Shown: positions 1-9,353, numbered from the stretch's first letter. The stretch: DNA of 64,000 nucleotides from an uncultured Lachnospiraceae bacterium (GCA_947566645.1 CANOKL010000008.1:44372-108371); one strand, 5' to 3'. Program-made: numbers and translations. Notes: generated by a model from the letters alone, not told the origin.

Positions 1-836
1 TAGATGTTATTACAAAATCCAAGTACATTTTCATGAAATTCATTTACATACTGGAATGCGGCCTCTACCTCGATTCCTTCTGCCTGTCCTTTGAAATAAA
101 CCGGGTCATGGACAGCCTCTTTCTTGGCATTCAGCTCCCGGATAAAGCCCAGGATTCCGTCCGGTTCATGATATACAATACGCTCTTTGCTGCCGTCTCT
201 CAGATCCTCGAAAATAATCGTAAGTGATGGGTTGAGGTAGGTTGTCTCATGCATCCGGCTCTTCACCTCATCTGCACGGAATCTGGTCTTTTCAAATATA
301 GTATCATCTGGCAGGAAGTTAATCTTCGTACCAGTCTTTCTTGTCTTTCCAATGGTGGGAAGCAGCCCTTCTTCAAGCTCTATAACCGGAATTCCTCTCT
401 CATACCTGTCATGGTGGATGAATCCGTCCCGGCTGACCTCCACGTCCATGTATGCAGACAATGCATTGACAACCGAAGAGCCGACGCCGTGCAGGCCTCC
501 GCTTGTCTTATATACAGAGTCATCAAATTTTCCGCCGGCATGAAGCGTGGTATAGACAATCCGCTCCGCCGATACTCCTTTGGCGTGCATTCCTACCGGA
601 ACACCCCGCCCATTGTCTATGACTGTCGCGGAGCCGTCCCGCTCCAGCGTTACCCGTATCTCCGTACAGAACCCGGCCAGGTGCTCATCTACCGCATTAT
701 CTACAATCTCATAGATCAGATGGTTCAGCCCCTTCGTAGATACACTCCCGATATACATGCCCGGCCTCTTCCGGACTGCCTCCAGGCCTTCTAATATTGT
801 AATGCTGTCAGCATCATATGTAGACTTTTTTGCCAT
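1..836 (-). CDS. DNA gyrase / topoisomerase IV subunit B, N-terminal part (cut by left edge)
   Basis: ATPase subunit of a type II DNA topoisomerase that changes DNA supercoiling or unlinks chromosomes, working with a GyrA/ParC partner not in this window. The first 278 residues are visible. They show the GHKL ATPase fold: RKRPGMYIG at about 22-30, the N-box E43..N47 in YEIVDNAVDE, DNGRG at 74-78, and the ATP-lid glycines GGLHGVG at 113-119. The start ATG at 836 is preceded by an AAAGGA ribosome site. I cannot decide between gyrB and parE from this fragment; the MAKK start and STKGLNHL stretch resemble the ParE-like second copy common in Clostridia. The coding frame runs off the window, so the C-terminal Toprim part is unseen. 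Confidence 0.9.
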   Translation of the reverse strand, partial: MAKKSTYDADSITILEGLEAVRKRPGMYIGSVSTKGLNHLIYEIVDNAVDEHLAGFCTEIRVTLERDGSATVIDNGRGVPVGMHAKGVSAERIVYTTLHAGGKFDDSVYKTSGGLHGVGSSVVNALSAYMDVEVSRDGFIHHDRYERGIPVIELEEGLLPTIGKTRKTGTKINFLPDDTIFEKTRFRADEVKSRMHETTYLNPSLTIIFEDLRDGSKERIVYHEPDGILGFIRELNAKKEAVHDPVYFKGQAEGIEVEAAFQYVNEFHENVLGFCNNI

Positions 837-1012
837 TTTTCCAATCCTTTCATGATTCCCGGACATATAAAGCAAAATATGCCCCCGCGCCGGTACTACA
901 GCCTGCAGTATCTGTCATATTTGCATGAGTGCGCATCCTCCCTGGAGCCTTTATATGCCTGTGAATAATAACAACATATTAGCACAAACTCTGGTTCGAA
1001 TCAAATATATTT

Positions 1013-2209
1013 TTATGGAGTCAGCACCTGGTCCAGGGTTTCGGCGAGCACCTCCATGGCATTTTTCATCTCCTTTACCGTATTGGTCTGTGCGCCTGCC
1101 TCAATAAGCAGTGTCTTTGGCATAATATTCATATTATAACAGTATCCCCTGAGATAGATATGCCTGGTAAAGCCCGGATACAGTTCCATGGCCTTAAGCT
1201 GCATCTGCAGGGAAAACGCCAGATTATCCTGAATATAAGGATTATAGAGGTAGTCAATATCCCCGTTTGCCTTCGTACGGCTCAGACCGTTAAAAAACAT
1301 AATCTGCGCCGTAGGCTTCCCATTGATCTCAGTTACGAGATGTGTGCCTTCCGCCACTCCGTCACGGTGAAGGTCAATCACCACCTCAATACTTGGATTC
1401 TCCTCAAGGATTTTCTTCACCTCTGGTTCTGCAAGATCATAGGCCTTACTCCTGTCCAACTCCCCGTCAATCAAGTCATAGACTCCCTCGTGGTGCAGCG
1501 TCTCAATTCCCCGTTTATTTAAAAGCTTCGTAAGATATTCACCCACACCCACGATCGTATCAGATGTATTACCTGCTTTCGAGTCGGCAAATGCTTCCTG
1601 GGAATGTGTATGGTAGATGAGCACCTTTGGCCCCTTTGTATTCTGATCTATTTTCAGATCCTTTCCAAGAAGCACTTCCGCGTTGAGTTCCTCCGGGCTG
1701 GTCATGGTTGTACTGTCAATCGTATAAAAATTACTGACCAGATATTCATAATTTTTTAGCTTTTCAAGGGAAACGTCAATTCCTCCGCCAGCCGGTGCAG
1801 CCGTCTCTGCCTCCGGCTCTTTTTCTGCTTCCCCGATCAGCTTTCCGTTTTCATCCACTTCATTTTCATCTTCTGCCTGTCTTGCCAGGATCATTTCATA
1901 GGTTGCCTGGTCTTCAATATCCGTATCTGCCGTATTCATTTCCTCTACATAGGTTCCGAGAGGGATCAGGTTCATCGCCTGTCTTGCCGCCCACTCCCAT
2001 GCCGAAACATGGTGGCTTTTCGCAGAATAGGCAAATCCGCTAAGATACATCTCTTCTGCACTTTTCAGAAGCATCTTATTCGGTCCCGCCAGAAGCCTTC
2101 TGGATTCCTCCAGGCTTACCTTGGCTCCCATACTTCCCATTATATACAATAGAAGAACTGCTCCTGTGGCTGCCATCAGAATCCGGCTGATTCTCTGTCC
2201 GTCCTTCAA
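1013..2209 (-). CDS. spoIIP: Stage II sporulation protein P (SpoIIP)
   Basis: Peptidoglycan hydrolase that, with SpoIID and SpoIIM, thins septal wall so the mother cell membrane can engulf the forespore. It has 398 residues, normal for the family. An N-terminal membrane anchor lies at about 10-28, followed by an acidic linker (about 95-140) and the catalytic domain from about 190. Family signatures seen are YHTHSQE (199-205), IDLHRDG (278-284) and LIEAGAQTNT near 370; the conserved His and Glu residues are metal ligands in this family. The start is a TTG at 2209, chosen because GGAG sits seven bases upstream. It lies next to gpr, a pairing usual in spore formers, and a sigma-E-like promoter is seen upstream. 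Confidence 0.95.
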   Translation of the reverse strand: MKDGQRISRILMAATGAVLLLYIMGSMGAKVSLEESRRLLAGPNKMLLKSAEEMYLSGFAYSAKSHHVSAWEWAARQAMNLIPLGTYVEEMNTADTDIEDQATYEMILARQAEDENEVDENGKLIGEAEKEPEAETAAPAGGGIDVSLEKLKNYEYLVSNFYTIDSTTMTSPEELNAEVLLGKDLKIDQNTKGPKVLIYHTHSQEAFADSKAGNTSDTIVGVGEYLTKLLNKRGIETLHHEGVYDLIDGELDRSKAYDLAEPEVKKILEENPSIEVVIDLHRDGVAEGTHLVTEINGKPTAQIMFFNGLSRTKANGDIDYLYNPYIQDNLAFSLQMQLKAMELYPGFTRHIYLRGYCYNMNIMPKTLLIEAGAQTNTVKEMKNAMEVLAETLDQVLTP

Positions 2210-2240
2210 CTTATCACTCCGTCATAATTATCGTCTTAAC

Positions 2241-2269
2241 ACTATATGACGGAAGATTTCTCATTATGT
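2241..2269 (-). promoter_or_regulatory. Possible sigma-E-type promoter of spoIIP
   Basis: On the minus strand ACATAAT is followed after 14 bases by CATATAGT, close to the mother-cell sigma-E pattern (ATA-rich -35, CATACANT -10). It lies 32 bases upstream of the spoIIP start. SpoIIP is known to be made under sigma-E control in Bacillus and clostridia; assignment here rests on pattern only. Confidence 0.4.
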
Positions 2270-2319
2270 GCATGTCCCTTCCGATCTGATTTATCCTGGC
2301 TACGTCTGGGATTGGAGAC

Positions 2320-2385
2320 GTGCATCTGGCACAGATAGCGAGTGCAGAATTCACTGTTAATTACGCAACGCTGTGCCAGATGCAC
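2320..2385 (+). repeat. Palindromic repeat family A, copy 1 (overlaps the 3' end of gpr)
   Basis: A 15-base perfect inverted repeat (GTGCATCTGGCACAG at 2320-2334 and its complement at 2371-2385) encloses the family core TTCACTGTTAATTACGCAA. The stop codon of gpr (2357-2359) and its last codons lie inside the repeat. Four more copies of the core are at about 3953, 5121, 19626 and 44479. Confidence 0.7.
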
Positions 2386-3355
2386 TATCCTGTGAATCAC
2401 TGCCCGAAAACAGCATATTTAAAGCCTCTGATATGGTATAGCTGATGCGCTTCACTGTCTCATCAATATCCTTCGGCGTTACAAATAACCCATTGAGGTG
2501 CGGGGAAATGAGCTCTTTCACCAGCTCATATTTTTCCGCTGCACTATATCCCTGCATCACTACCCCGACTCCTTTTAATGATTCTGACGTTTCAAGAGCC
2601 GCGAGGAAATTTTCCATCGTATCATTGACAATCGTTGCTGCATCCACAACTGTCGGAACCCCGATCGCAAGTACAGGAACCCCCACCGTCTCCTCGGTAA
2701 TGGCATTCCTGTGATTTCCCACGCCGGATCCAGGATTAATCCCCGTATCTGCGATCTGGATGGTCCGGTTCAGCCTTTTTGAACTCCTGGCAGCCAGCGC
2801 GTCAATGGCAATAATCAGATCCGGATTTGTCTCGTTCACGATGCCCCTTATGATTTCCACTGTCTCCATCCCTGTCTGTCCCATCACGCCCGGTACGATG
2901 GCACTTACCAGCCTTACATGCTCCTCCCCCATGGCATATTTTCCATACTCCTTCACAATATGCCTGGTAATGTTCAGATTATCCACCACATAGGGGCCCA
3001 ATGCATCCGGAGTCACCTTCCGGTTCCCCAGCCCTACCACAAGCACGGAATAATCCTCCTGATCTCCCTTCATGATACCAGCCAGAAACTTCTTAAGCTC
3101 TGCGGAAATCTCCCTGTGGTAATCCTCGTCCGGCACTGCCATATTCGGGGCCTCCATGGTGATATATGTCCCTACAGGCTTTTTCATGACCTTAGCCCCG
3201 TTTTCTGTCTCAATCTTCACTGTTGTCACCTTGATCTCCCGTTCCTCGTCTACTTCCTCCGTAAGTACAACCCCCTGTACTTCCACCTGATCTGACTCAA
3301 ACCGTTCTTTTTGCTCCAGTGCCAGATCTGTTCTGATACTATACTTCTCCACCAT
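2357..3355 (-). CDS. gpr: Germination protease (GPR endopeptidase)
   Basis: Aspartate-dependent endopeptidase that starts the breakdown of small acid-soluble spore proteins during germination; made as a zymogen in the forespore. The protein begins with the N-terminal pattern SIRTDLALE and contains VVGLGNRKVTPDALGP, IVPGVMGQTG, IAIDALAARS and IADTGINPGSGVGN, all typical of peptidase family A25. The length of about 332 residues is slightly short of the Bacillus protein. Two in-frame ATGs exist: AGGGAG is two bases from the first (3361) but eight from the second (3355), so I prefer 3355. The C-terminus (GTALRN) is encoded by repeat family A and is probably not ancestral. It is followed by spoIIP and lies divergent from rpsT. 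Confidence 0.95.
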   Translation of the reverse strand: MVEKYSIRTDLALEQKERFESDQVEVQGVVLTEEVDEEREIKVTTVKIETENGAKVMKKPVGTYITMEAPNMAVPDEDYHREISAELKKFLAGIMKGDQEDYSVLVVGLGNRKVTPDALGPYVVDNLNITRHIVKEYGKYAMGEEHVRLVSAIVPGVMGQTGMETVEIIRGIVNETNPDLIIAIDALAARSSKRLNRTIQIADTGINPGSGVGNHRNAITEETVGVPVLAIGVPTVVDAATIVNDTMENFLAALETSESLKGVGVVMQGYSAAEKYELVKELISPHLNGLFVTPKDIDETVKRISYTISEALNMLFSGSDSQDSASGTALRN

Positions 3356-3428
3356 CTTCATCTCTCCCTGGCTTTCAAAATCTTATTTAGAACAATACTA
3401 GTTTTTACAATATTTCAAAAAATATGTA

Positions 3429-3457
3429 TTGACAGAACAACTCCCTTGGGCTAAAAT
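3429..3457 (+). promoter_or_regulatory. Vegetative promoter of rpsT
   Basis: TTGACA (3429-3434), a 17-base spacer and TAAAAT (3452-3457): a near-consensus sigma-A promoter, as expected for a ribosomal protein gene. The predicted leader is about 90 bases. Confidence 0.8.
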
Positions 3458-3469
3458 AAATACGTGCGT

Positions 3470-3502
3470 TTCGTTAGGACGTCCGTGTCCGGCTCTAACG
3501 AA
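3470..3502 (+). other. Leader hairpin upstream of rpsT
   Basis: TTCGTTAG at 3470-3477 pairs with CTAACGAA at 3495-3502, with a possible inner GGAC/GTCC extension. It sits at the start of the rpsT leader, between promoter and ribosome site. A role in feedback by S20 is only inferred. Confidence 0.5.
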
Positions 3503-3552
3503 TCCTGAATCGATAACAAAGGTCGAAATACAAGATATTGGAGGTGGACAAA

Positions 3553-3816
3553 TTGGCTAATATCAAATCTGCAAAAAAAAGAATCTTAGTAAACGAAACT
3601 AAGGCTGCAAGAAATAAAGCAATCAAATCAAAGGTAAAAACTTGCGTAAAAAAAGTTGAGACAGCAGTAGCAAACAAGGATGCCGCTTTAGCTGCAGACG
3701 CATTGAAAGTCGCAATCGCTGAGATTAACAAGGCAGGAAGCAAAGGTGTATATCACAAGAATACATGCTCAAGAAAGATTTCCCGCTTATCAAAAGCTGT
3801 AAACGCAATTTCTTAA
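3553..3816 (+). CDS. rpsT: 30S ribosomal protein S20
   Basis: Small-subunit ribosomal protein that binds 16S rRNA during early assembly. The 87-residue product starts LANIKSAKKR and is rich in Lys, Ala and helix-forming residues, with the family ending YHKNTCSRKISRL. A TTG at 3553 is the likely start because GGAGGTG ends six bases before it; the in-frame TTG at 3538 lies ahead of this ribosome site and is rejected. It is single-gene: its own promoter lies upstream and an intrinsic terminator follows at once. The rpsT-gpr-spoIIP neighbourhood is conserved in many Firmicutes, though here rpsT is divergent from gpr. Confidence 0.96.
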   Translation: MANIKSAKKRILVNETKAARNKAIKSKVKTCVKKVETAVANKDAALAADALKVAIAEINKAGSKGVYHKNTCSRKISRLSKAVNAIS

Positions 3817-3836
3817 TAGACAACAAAAATATAAGG

Positions 3837-3870
3837 AAGACATCCATTCCGTCATGTGGATGTCTTTTTT
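3837..3870 (+). terminator. Intrinsic terminator of rpsT
   Basis: AAGACATCCA (3837-3846) pairs with TGGATGTCTT (3857-3866) and runs into six T. It lies 20 bases after the rpsT stop. Confidence 0.85.
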
Positions 3871-3952
3871 GTTTTCCACTTTTACACGAAAATATAACCC
3901 AATTTAATTGACCCAAAGCGTATTTCTGTTCAGGTGATTAAATCGGGTTATA

Positions 3953-4001
3953 CTAGTGCAGCATTGCGTAATTAACAGTGAATTATGCAATGCTGTACTA
4001 G
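3953..4001. repeat. Palindromic repeat family A, copy 2
   Basis: Two 21-base arms (3953-3973 and 3981-4001), complementary at all but two positions, around a seven-base loop; the core is in the opposite orientation to copy 1. It sits directly downstream of ilvC, where it may act as a transcript end for the minus strand, although no T-run follows. Confidence 0.75.
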
Positions 4002-4015
4002 CGAGTTAAATATGA

Positions 4016-5071
<1,056 letters not shown>

Positions 5072-5120
5072 TTACCATAAGTACTGGCCGACAGTATAGC
5101 CATACTAATTAGCCGTATTA

Positions 5121-5167
5121 CTAGATCCTTGCATAATTAACGGTGAATTCCGCACTGCTGTACTTAG
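5121..5167. repeat. Palindromic repeat family A, copy 3
   Basis: Degenerate copy: CTAGATCCTTGCATAATTAA at 5121-5140, then CGGTGAATTCCGCACTGCTG and TACTTAG. The right arm overlaps the ilvN stop codon (5164-5166). The core orientation matches copy 2. Confidence 0.6.
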
Positions 5168-5661
5168 TCAATATAAGTAACATCCTTGATTCCCCTCTTA
5201 AGGCCGGTGATCCCCGTCCTTGCAAGCTCCAGGATCTCATAGCCGTCAAGAAGATTCAGGAATGCCTCAAGCTTCGACTGGTTTCCGGTAAGCTCTACCA
5301 TGAGGGATTCCTTCTCCACATCCACAACCTTCGCCCGGAAAATATCCGCCACGGATATAATCTCTGCCCTCTGGGCAGAATTCGCCCGGATCTTCACCAT
5401 AATAAGCTCCCGGTAAACAGACTCATCCGGATTCAGCACCTTAATCTCAATCACATCTTCAAGCTTTCTGACCTGCTTCTCAATCTGGGACAGAATCAGC
5501 TCATCCCCGCTGGCAACGATCGTAATCCTTGTAAATCTGGGATCTGCCGTAACTCCCGCTGTAATACTGTCAATACTATAGCCCCTCCGGCTGAACAGAC
5601 CCGATATGCGGCTCAATACGCCTGGATCATTATTAACAAGTAATGAATATACTCTCTGCAT
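5164..5661 (-). CDS. ilvN: Acetolactate synthase small (regulatory) subunit
   Basis: Regulatory chain of acetohydroxyacid synthase; binds valine and stimulates the catalytic IlvB chain. The protein of about 165 residues has an N-terminal ACT domain (about 3-75, beginning RVYSLLVNNDPGVLSRI) and a C-terminal activation domain ending in the common GITGLKRGIKDV pattern. A GTG (5664) and an ATG (5661) are both possible starts, with AAGGAG six and nine bases upstream; ATG is preferred. Its catalytic partner ilvB is 31 kb away rather than adjacent. It has its own strong promoter and precedes ilvC. Confidence 0.93.
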   Translation of the reverse strand: MQRVYSLLVNNDPGVLSRISGLFSRRGYSIDSITAGVTADPRFTRITIVASGDELILSQIEKQVRKLEDVIEIKVLNPDESVYRELIMVKIRANSAQRAEIISVADIFRAKVVDVEKESLMVELTGNQSKLEAFLNLLDGYEILELARTGITGLKRGIKDVTYID

Positions 5662-5691
5662 CACGCATTTCTCCTTCTTTTTTAATTTTTC

Positions 5692-5715
5692 AAAAACAGA
5701 GTGCGTTCTGTTTTT
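5692..5715 (-). other. Short leader hairpin of ilvN transcript
   Basis: AAAAACAGA (5692-5700) and TCTGTTTTT (5707-5715) form a 9-base stem with a 6-base loop right after the promoter. As RNA it would sit at the extreme 5' end; it could act as a weak attenuator or a 5' stabiliser. Confidence 0.4.
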
Positions 5716-5717
5716 TT

Positions 5718-5746
5718 ATAATATCAATAACTTCTGCCTTTGTCAA
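5718..5746 (-). promoter_or_regulatory. Vegetative promoter of ilvN(-ilvC)
   Basis: Minus strand TTGACA (5741-5746), a 17-base spacer and TATTAT (5718-5723), about 55 bases before the ilvN start. No T-box leader is seen. Confidence 0.75.
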
Positions 5747-5816
5747 GTGTTTCCTTTAACTTTCTTACAACATTAACATTATTTATGATACCACTCCACA
5801 CAGAAAAGTGCAACTG

Positions 5817-5858
5817 AATCTGGGACGGGGCATTTTTAAAAATGCCCCGTCCCAGATT
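5817..5858. repeat. GC-rich palindrome family B, copy 1
   Basis: A 42-base perfect palindrome centred between 5837 and 5838 with core GGGACGGGGCATTTTT and its complement. It lies between ilvN and the divergent antiporter gene, only ten bases before the antiporter -35 box. Confidence 0.9.
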
Positions 5859-5867
5859 TGCACAGAT

Positions 5868-5896
5868 TTGCATTGTATGTGTAATGGTGCTATAAT
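5868..5896 (+). promoter_or_regulatory. Promoter of the cation/proton antiporter gene
   Basis: TTGCAT (5868-5873), a 17-base spacer and TATAAT (5891-5896), 46 bases before the start codon. Confidence 0.75.
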
Positions 5897-5942
5897 GAAG
5901 GGCGTTTTTGAAAATATGTTTTATTAAGGGAGAGATGTAAAC

Positions 5943-7112
5943 ATGGAAACTTATATGATTTTCAGGGATCTTGCGATTATCCTTATTTCTGCCAAACTGT
6001 GCGGTCTGGCTGCTGCAAAGCTTAAGGCGCCCCAGGTTGTGGGGGAAATTATCGCCGGGCTTTTAATCGGTCCAGGTATTCTTGGGCTTGTACAGCAGAC
6101 GGAACTGATCAGCGGCATGGCAGAGATCGGTGTTGTTCTTCTGATGTTTTTTGCCGGGCTGCAGACCAGTCTGAAGGATCTGATGCGCACCGGATGGAAG
6201 GCGCTTCTCATCGCCTGCTCCGGCGTCTTCGTCCCGCTGGCAGGTGGATATCTGCTGTACTGCTGCTATTATGGGTTTGCCCCGACAGGAAGCAGCCAGT
6301 TTTACTCCGCTTTGTTTACCGGCGTGATCATGACCGCAACCTCTGTAAGTATTACTGTTGCTTCCCTGCAGGAACTCGGGTATCTGAAATCCGAAACGGG
6401 AACTACGATTATGAGTGCGGCGATTATTGATGATGTAATCGGGATTATTGTCCTGACCTTCGTGGTAGGTATGAAGGATCCTGATTCAAAGCCATCCTCT
6501 GTTATTATCAGCACAGTACTATTCTTTGCGGCTGCTATTATCTTTGGTGTGATTATATATAAGATATTCAAGATTTTAGACAAAAAATATCCGCATACAA
6601 GGCGGATTCCGATCTTAGGATTTGTTCTTGCATTTGCCATGGCATATGCAGCGGAGAGATTTTTCGGAATTGCGGATATTACCGGAGCTTATGTGGCCGG
6701 CATTGTCCTGTGCAGCATTGATGATTCCGAATACATAGCCCGCAAGGTAGATATCAACTCCTATATGCTCTTTGCTCCTGTATTTTTCGCCAGCATTGGT
6801 CTTAAGACCTCCATTGATGACATGACGCCTGCACTGCTCATATTCAGTGTTCTTTTTGTGATTGTCGCCCTGGTCACCAAGGTAATCGGATGCGGAGCAA
6901 TGTCCAGGCTTCTGGGATTCCATTCTGTGGATGCCCTGAAGATTGGCGTGGGGATGATGACCCGCGGAGAGGTGGCGCTGATCGTGGCACAGAAAGGCCT
7001 GCAGGTACAGATGATCGAATCGAAATACTTTTCAGCAGTCATCCTTTTAATACTTGTGTCATCTGTGATTACACCAGTTATTCTGAAAATGTTATACCAG
7101 AGAAAAGAATGA
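5943..7112 (+). CDS. Cation:proton antiporter, CPA2 type
   Basis: Integral membrane exchanger, probably Na+/H+ or K+/H+ (KefB/NapA-like). The 389 residues are almost wholly hydrophobic segments, about 12 membrane passes. The paired acidic residues D163-D164 in AAIIDDVIGII match the ion-binding DD motif of electrogenic CPA2 members, and ADITGAYVAG is a family signature. There is no C-terminal RCK/TrkA domain, so gating by nucleotide is unlikely. The start ATG at 5943 follows AGGGAGAG. It has its own promoter, and a family B palindrome lies nine bases after the stop and probably ends transcription from both sides. The exact ion cannot be told from sequence. Confidence 0.88.
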   Translation: METYMIFRDLAIILISAKLCGLAAAKLKAPQVVGEIIAGLLIGPGILGLVQQTELISGMAEIGVVLLMFFAGLQTSLKDLMRTGWKALLIACSGVFVPLAGGYLLYCCYYGFAPTGSSQFYSALFTGVIMTATSVSITVASLQELGYLKSETGTTIMSAAIIDDVIGIIVLTFVVGMKDPDSKPSSVIISTVLFFAAAIIFGVIIYKIFKILDKKYPHTRRIPILGFVLAFAMAYAAERFFGIADITGAYVAGIVLCSIDDSEYIARKVDINSYMLFAPVFFASIGLKTSIDDMTPALLIFSVLFVIVALVTKVIGCGAMSRLLGFHSVDALKIGVGMMTRGEVALIVAQKGLQVQMIESKYFSAVILLILVSSVITPVILKMLYQRKE

Positions 7113-7120
7113 CGCAGTCA

Positions 7121-7152
7121 GGGACGGGGCATTTTTAAAAATGCCCCGTCCC
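7121..7152. repeat. GC-rich palindrome family B, copy 2
   Basis: A 32-base perfect palindrome between two convergent genes. It contains the last codons and stop of the YolD-like gene on the minus strand and is a likely two-way terminator. Confidence 0.9.
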
Positions 7153-7572
7153 CTCTATTCCTGCTATTTTATCAAGCGGTATACTGGTTCCATCTGTCAG
7201 AAGGAGGATTTTTTTATATGTGTCAACCTTTTTCACACCTCCGGTCACTGTTACATAACTGCCGCCCTCCTTTCTGGCATCTGGAACAAAATAGGTAATT
7301 GAGACCTCTGGCTTCTGGCTTAGATTTTTCTGGATATTCTGAAGCTTTTCATTAATCTCTGCCTTAACCAGTTCATCGAGCTCTGCCATCTCCTCTGTCA
7401 GCCGTGCAGCTTCCTTCACAGACTCATGATGCCCCGTCAGTGCGGCAAAGGGCGCAAACTGGGCAGCCCGGTCTGCAGACGGCATCTGAGGGTGAGTCTT
7501 TGACACATGATGTGGCAGATCAATAATATCGTCATATTTATGCATATTTTTTAAATTCATTAATTCTTTCAT
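7135..7572 (-). CDS. YolD-like family protein
   Basis: Small protein of the YolD-like family, whose genes commonly accompany Y-family (UV-damage) polymerases in Firmicutes; molecular role not established. Of 145 residues, the diagnostic RAAQFAPFAALTGH is at about 35-48, followed by a helix-rich stretch and a beta-rich C-terminal half. It follows the polymerase gene by 47 bases on the same strand, so both likely respond to the LexA-type promoter. AGGAG precedes ATG 7572 by only three bases, so a downstream ATG (7560) is an alternative. The final residues GTGHF and the stop come from palindrome B, so the native C-terminus has probably been replaced. Confidence 0.85.
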   Translation of the reverse strand: MKELMNLKNMHKYDDIIDLPHHVSKTHPQMPSADRAAQFAPFAALTGHHESVKEAARLTEEMAELDELVKAEINEKLQNIQKNLSQKPEVSITYFVPDARKEGGSYVTVTGGVKKVDTYKKILLLTDGTSIPLDKIAGIEGTGHF

Positions 7573-7619
7573 AAGCTCCTATATTCCCCTCCCCCTTGAT
7601 ACTCTCATCCTGCAATGAT

Positions 7620-9143
7620 TCATGCCTTGTGCCCGCCAATCTGGCGGTTGCGCTCCACTGCCGTGGCACCCTCCATCAGATTTGTTCCTTTCAGGATCGC
7701 ATTTTTTCCGTACTTTTTCTTGATATCAAGCATGGCCTGCTGCAGCCTGCGCTCCTTCTCCCGCTCCAAACGTTCTGTCTCCTGCCGCTCCTTCCTTGCA
7801 TCATAGTCCGTAAACAGATCAAGCTGCTCAAAAACCGGCTCCTGGACAACAAAAGCTTCATCCACAATATGATTCGCCCCCAGGGTAATCCGCCGGATCA
7901 GAAACTTTTTGTTAATAATTCTGTCATATAGCTCCAGAATTGCTTTCACAATCTCTTTTGCAGAGGATGTCTGCTTTTCAAGATTCGTGGTCCCATGGGC
8001 ATGCTTCGGAACCTTCCGTCCATAGCGGTCAGTCGTAACCTCGCCCTGATACTGGTTTTTCCTGCCTCTCAGATTCTCCATGTCATAACCCACTGTCAGT
8101 ACAAGCTGGTCTGTCACCAGATGCCTGTCTACCAGGTCCAGCGCAAGCATATCTGCCATCTCCTGCACCACAAGTCTTGCCTTTTCGGCTGTATACGGGC
8201 AGTGCAGCACCTGTCCGGAACAAATACTGTTATTTTCCGGTTTATAGGACTTAATGTCTGCCATCGTACAGGGCTCCCATCCCCAGGCATGGTCTATAAG
8301 AAGCTCCGCATTGATGCCGAACAGCTTATAAAGCAAATCCTCATTATAATAATCCTCTGGTTTTCCCAATGAGCATCTTGCCACATCTCCCATCGTAAAC
8401 ATACCGTGCTCTGCCAGTCTTTTTGCATATCCCTTCCCCACACGCCAGAAATCTGTAATGGGTTCATGGCTCCACAGAATCCGGCGATAGCTCTTTTCAT
8501 TCAGTGTGGCAATCCTCACTCCGTTCTTATCCGGCGGAATATGCTTTGCCACAATATCCATCGCCACTTTACAGAGATAAAGATTTGTACCGATCCCTGC
8601 CGTTGCAGTGATCCCTGTAGTCTCGTGAATATCCTGGATAATCCTTCCAGTAAGCTCACGGGCCGACATCTGATAGGTATCCAGATAGTGTGTGGCGTCA
8701 ATCATAATCTCATCAATGGAATATACATGACAATCCTCTGGCGCCACATATTTCAGATAGATTTCATAGATCTTTGTACTGTATTCAATATAGTATGCCA
8801 TCCTGGGCGGCGCAACGATATAGTCAAGTGCTTTCTGTGGAGATGTCTGAAGCTCCTGGTCATCATACGAGGCACCGTCAAATGCATGTCCCGGCGCCTG
8901 AAGGATTCTTCCTGCATTGACTTCCTTTACTCTCTGTACCACTTCAAAAAGCCTTGCCCTGCCAGAGATCCCCCAGGCCTTTAACGATGGTGACACGGCA
9001 AGACAGATGGTCTTCTCTGTGCGGCTCAAATCGGCAACAACAAGATTCGTCGTCATAGGGTCAAGCCCCCGCTCGACACATTCCACAGAGGCATAAAAAG
9101 ATTTCAAGTCAATCGCAATGTATGTGTGGTATGACTGTGCCAT
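7620..9143 (-). CDS. Y-family DNA polymerase (UvrX/UmuC/DinB-like, translesion)
   Basis: Error-prone polymerase that copies past DNA lesions. It has 507 residues. The metal-binding carboxylates are visible: D12 in IDLKSFYASVE (Y17 is the steric-gate region) and D144-E145 in VYSIDEIMID. Thumb and little-finger regions follow, and QLDLF at about 440-444 matches the sliding-clamp binding pattern QLxLF. A charged coiled stretch (about 450-480) forms the tail. The start ATG 9143 has GGAGGTG six bases upstream. It is the first gene of a unit with the YolD-like gene. The LexA-type box in its promoter predicts DNA-damage induction. It resembles B. subtilis UvrX/YqjW more than housekeeping DinB. Confidence 0.92.
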   Translation of the reverse strand: MAQSYHTYIAIDLKSFYASVECVERGLDPMTTNLVVADLSRTEKTICLAVSPSLKAWGISGRARLFEVVQRVKEVNAGRILQAPGHAFDGASYDDQELQTSPQKALDYIVAPPRMAYYIEYSTKIYEIYLKYVAPEDCHVYSIDEIMIDATHYLDTYQMSARELTGRIIQDIHETTGITATAGIGTNLYLCKVAMDIVAKHIPPDKNGVRIATLNEKSYRRILWSHEPITDFWRVGKGYAKRLAEHGMFTMGDVARCSLGKPEDYYNEDLLYKLFGINAELLIDHAWGWEPCTMADIKSYKPENNSICSGQVLHCPYTAEKARLVVQEMADMLALDLVDRHLVTDQLVLTVGYDMENLRGRKNQYQGEVTTDRYGRKVPKHAHGTTNLEKQTSSAKEIVKAILELYDRIINKKFLIRRITLGANHIVDEAFVVQEPVFEQLDLFTDYDARKERQETERLEREKERRLQQAMLDIKKKYGKNAILKGTNLMEGATAVERNRQIGGHKA

Positions 9144-9227
9144 AACGATCACCTCCCCAAAGTATGATTGGATAAAAACTCCCTGCTAGTTTGCTTTGGA
9201 TTCTTCCCCCAGCATCTTACTTATTGC

Positions 9228-9256
9228 ATTATAACAGAACTTACGTTCGTTTTCAA
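9228..9256 (-). promoter_or_regulatory. Promoter with LexA (SOS) box for the Y-family polymerase
   Basis: Minus strand TTGAAA (9251-9256), a 17-base spacer and TATAAT (9228-9233). The spacer holds CGAACGTAAGTTCT (9236-9249), matching the Firmicute LexA box CGAACrnryGTTyC at 12 of 14 positions. LexA bound there would block RNA polymerase directly. Confidence 0.8.
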
Positions 9257-9353
9257 TACAAATTTAAAAAAGCCAGCACACACAAATCAAAAAATATTTT
9301 TCCCATGTTATTTTATGTGATACGGCCTTTTGACTGTTTTTTCTAAGTAAAAC

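Noticed and set aside
249..794. 181-codon plus-strand frame
   Set aside because: Opposite strand of the topoisomerase B subunit gene, whose motifs are plain; no ribosome site.
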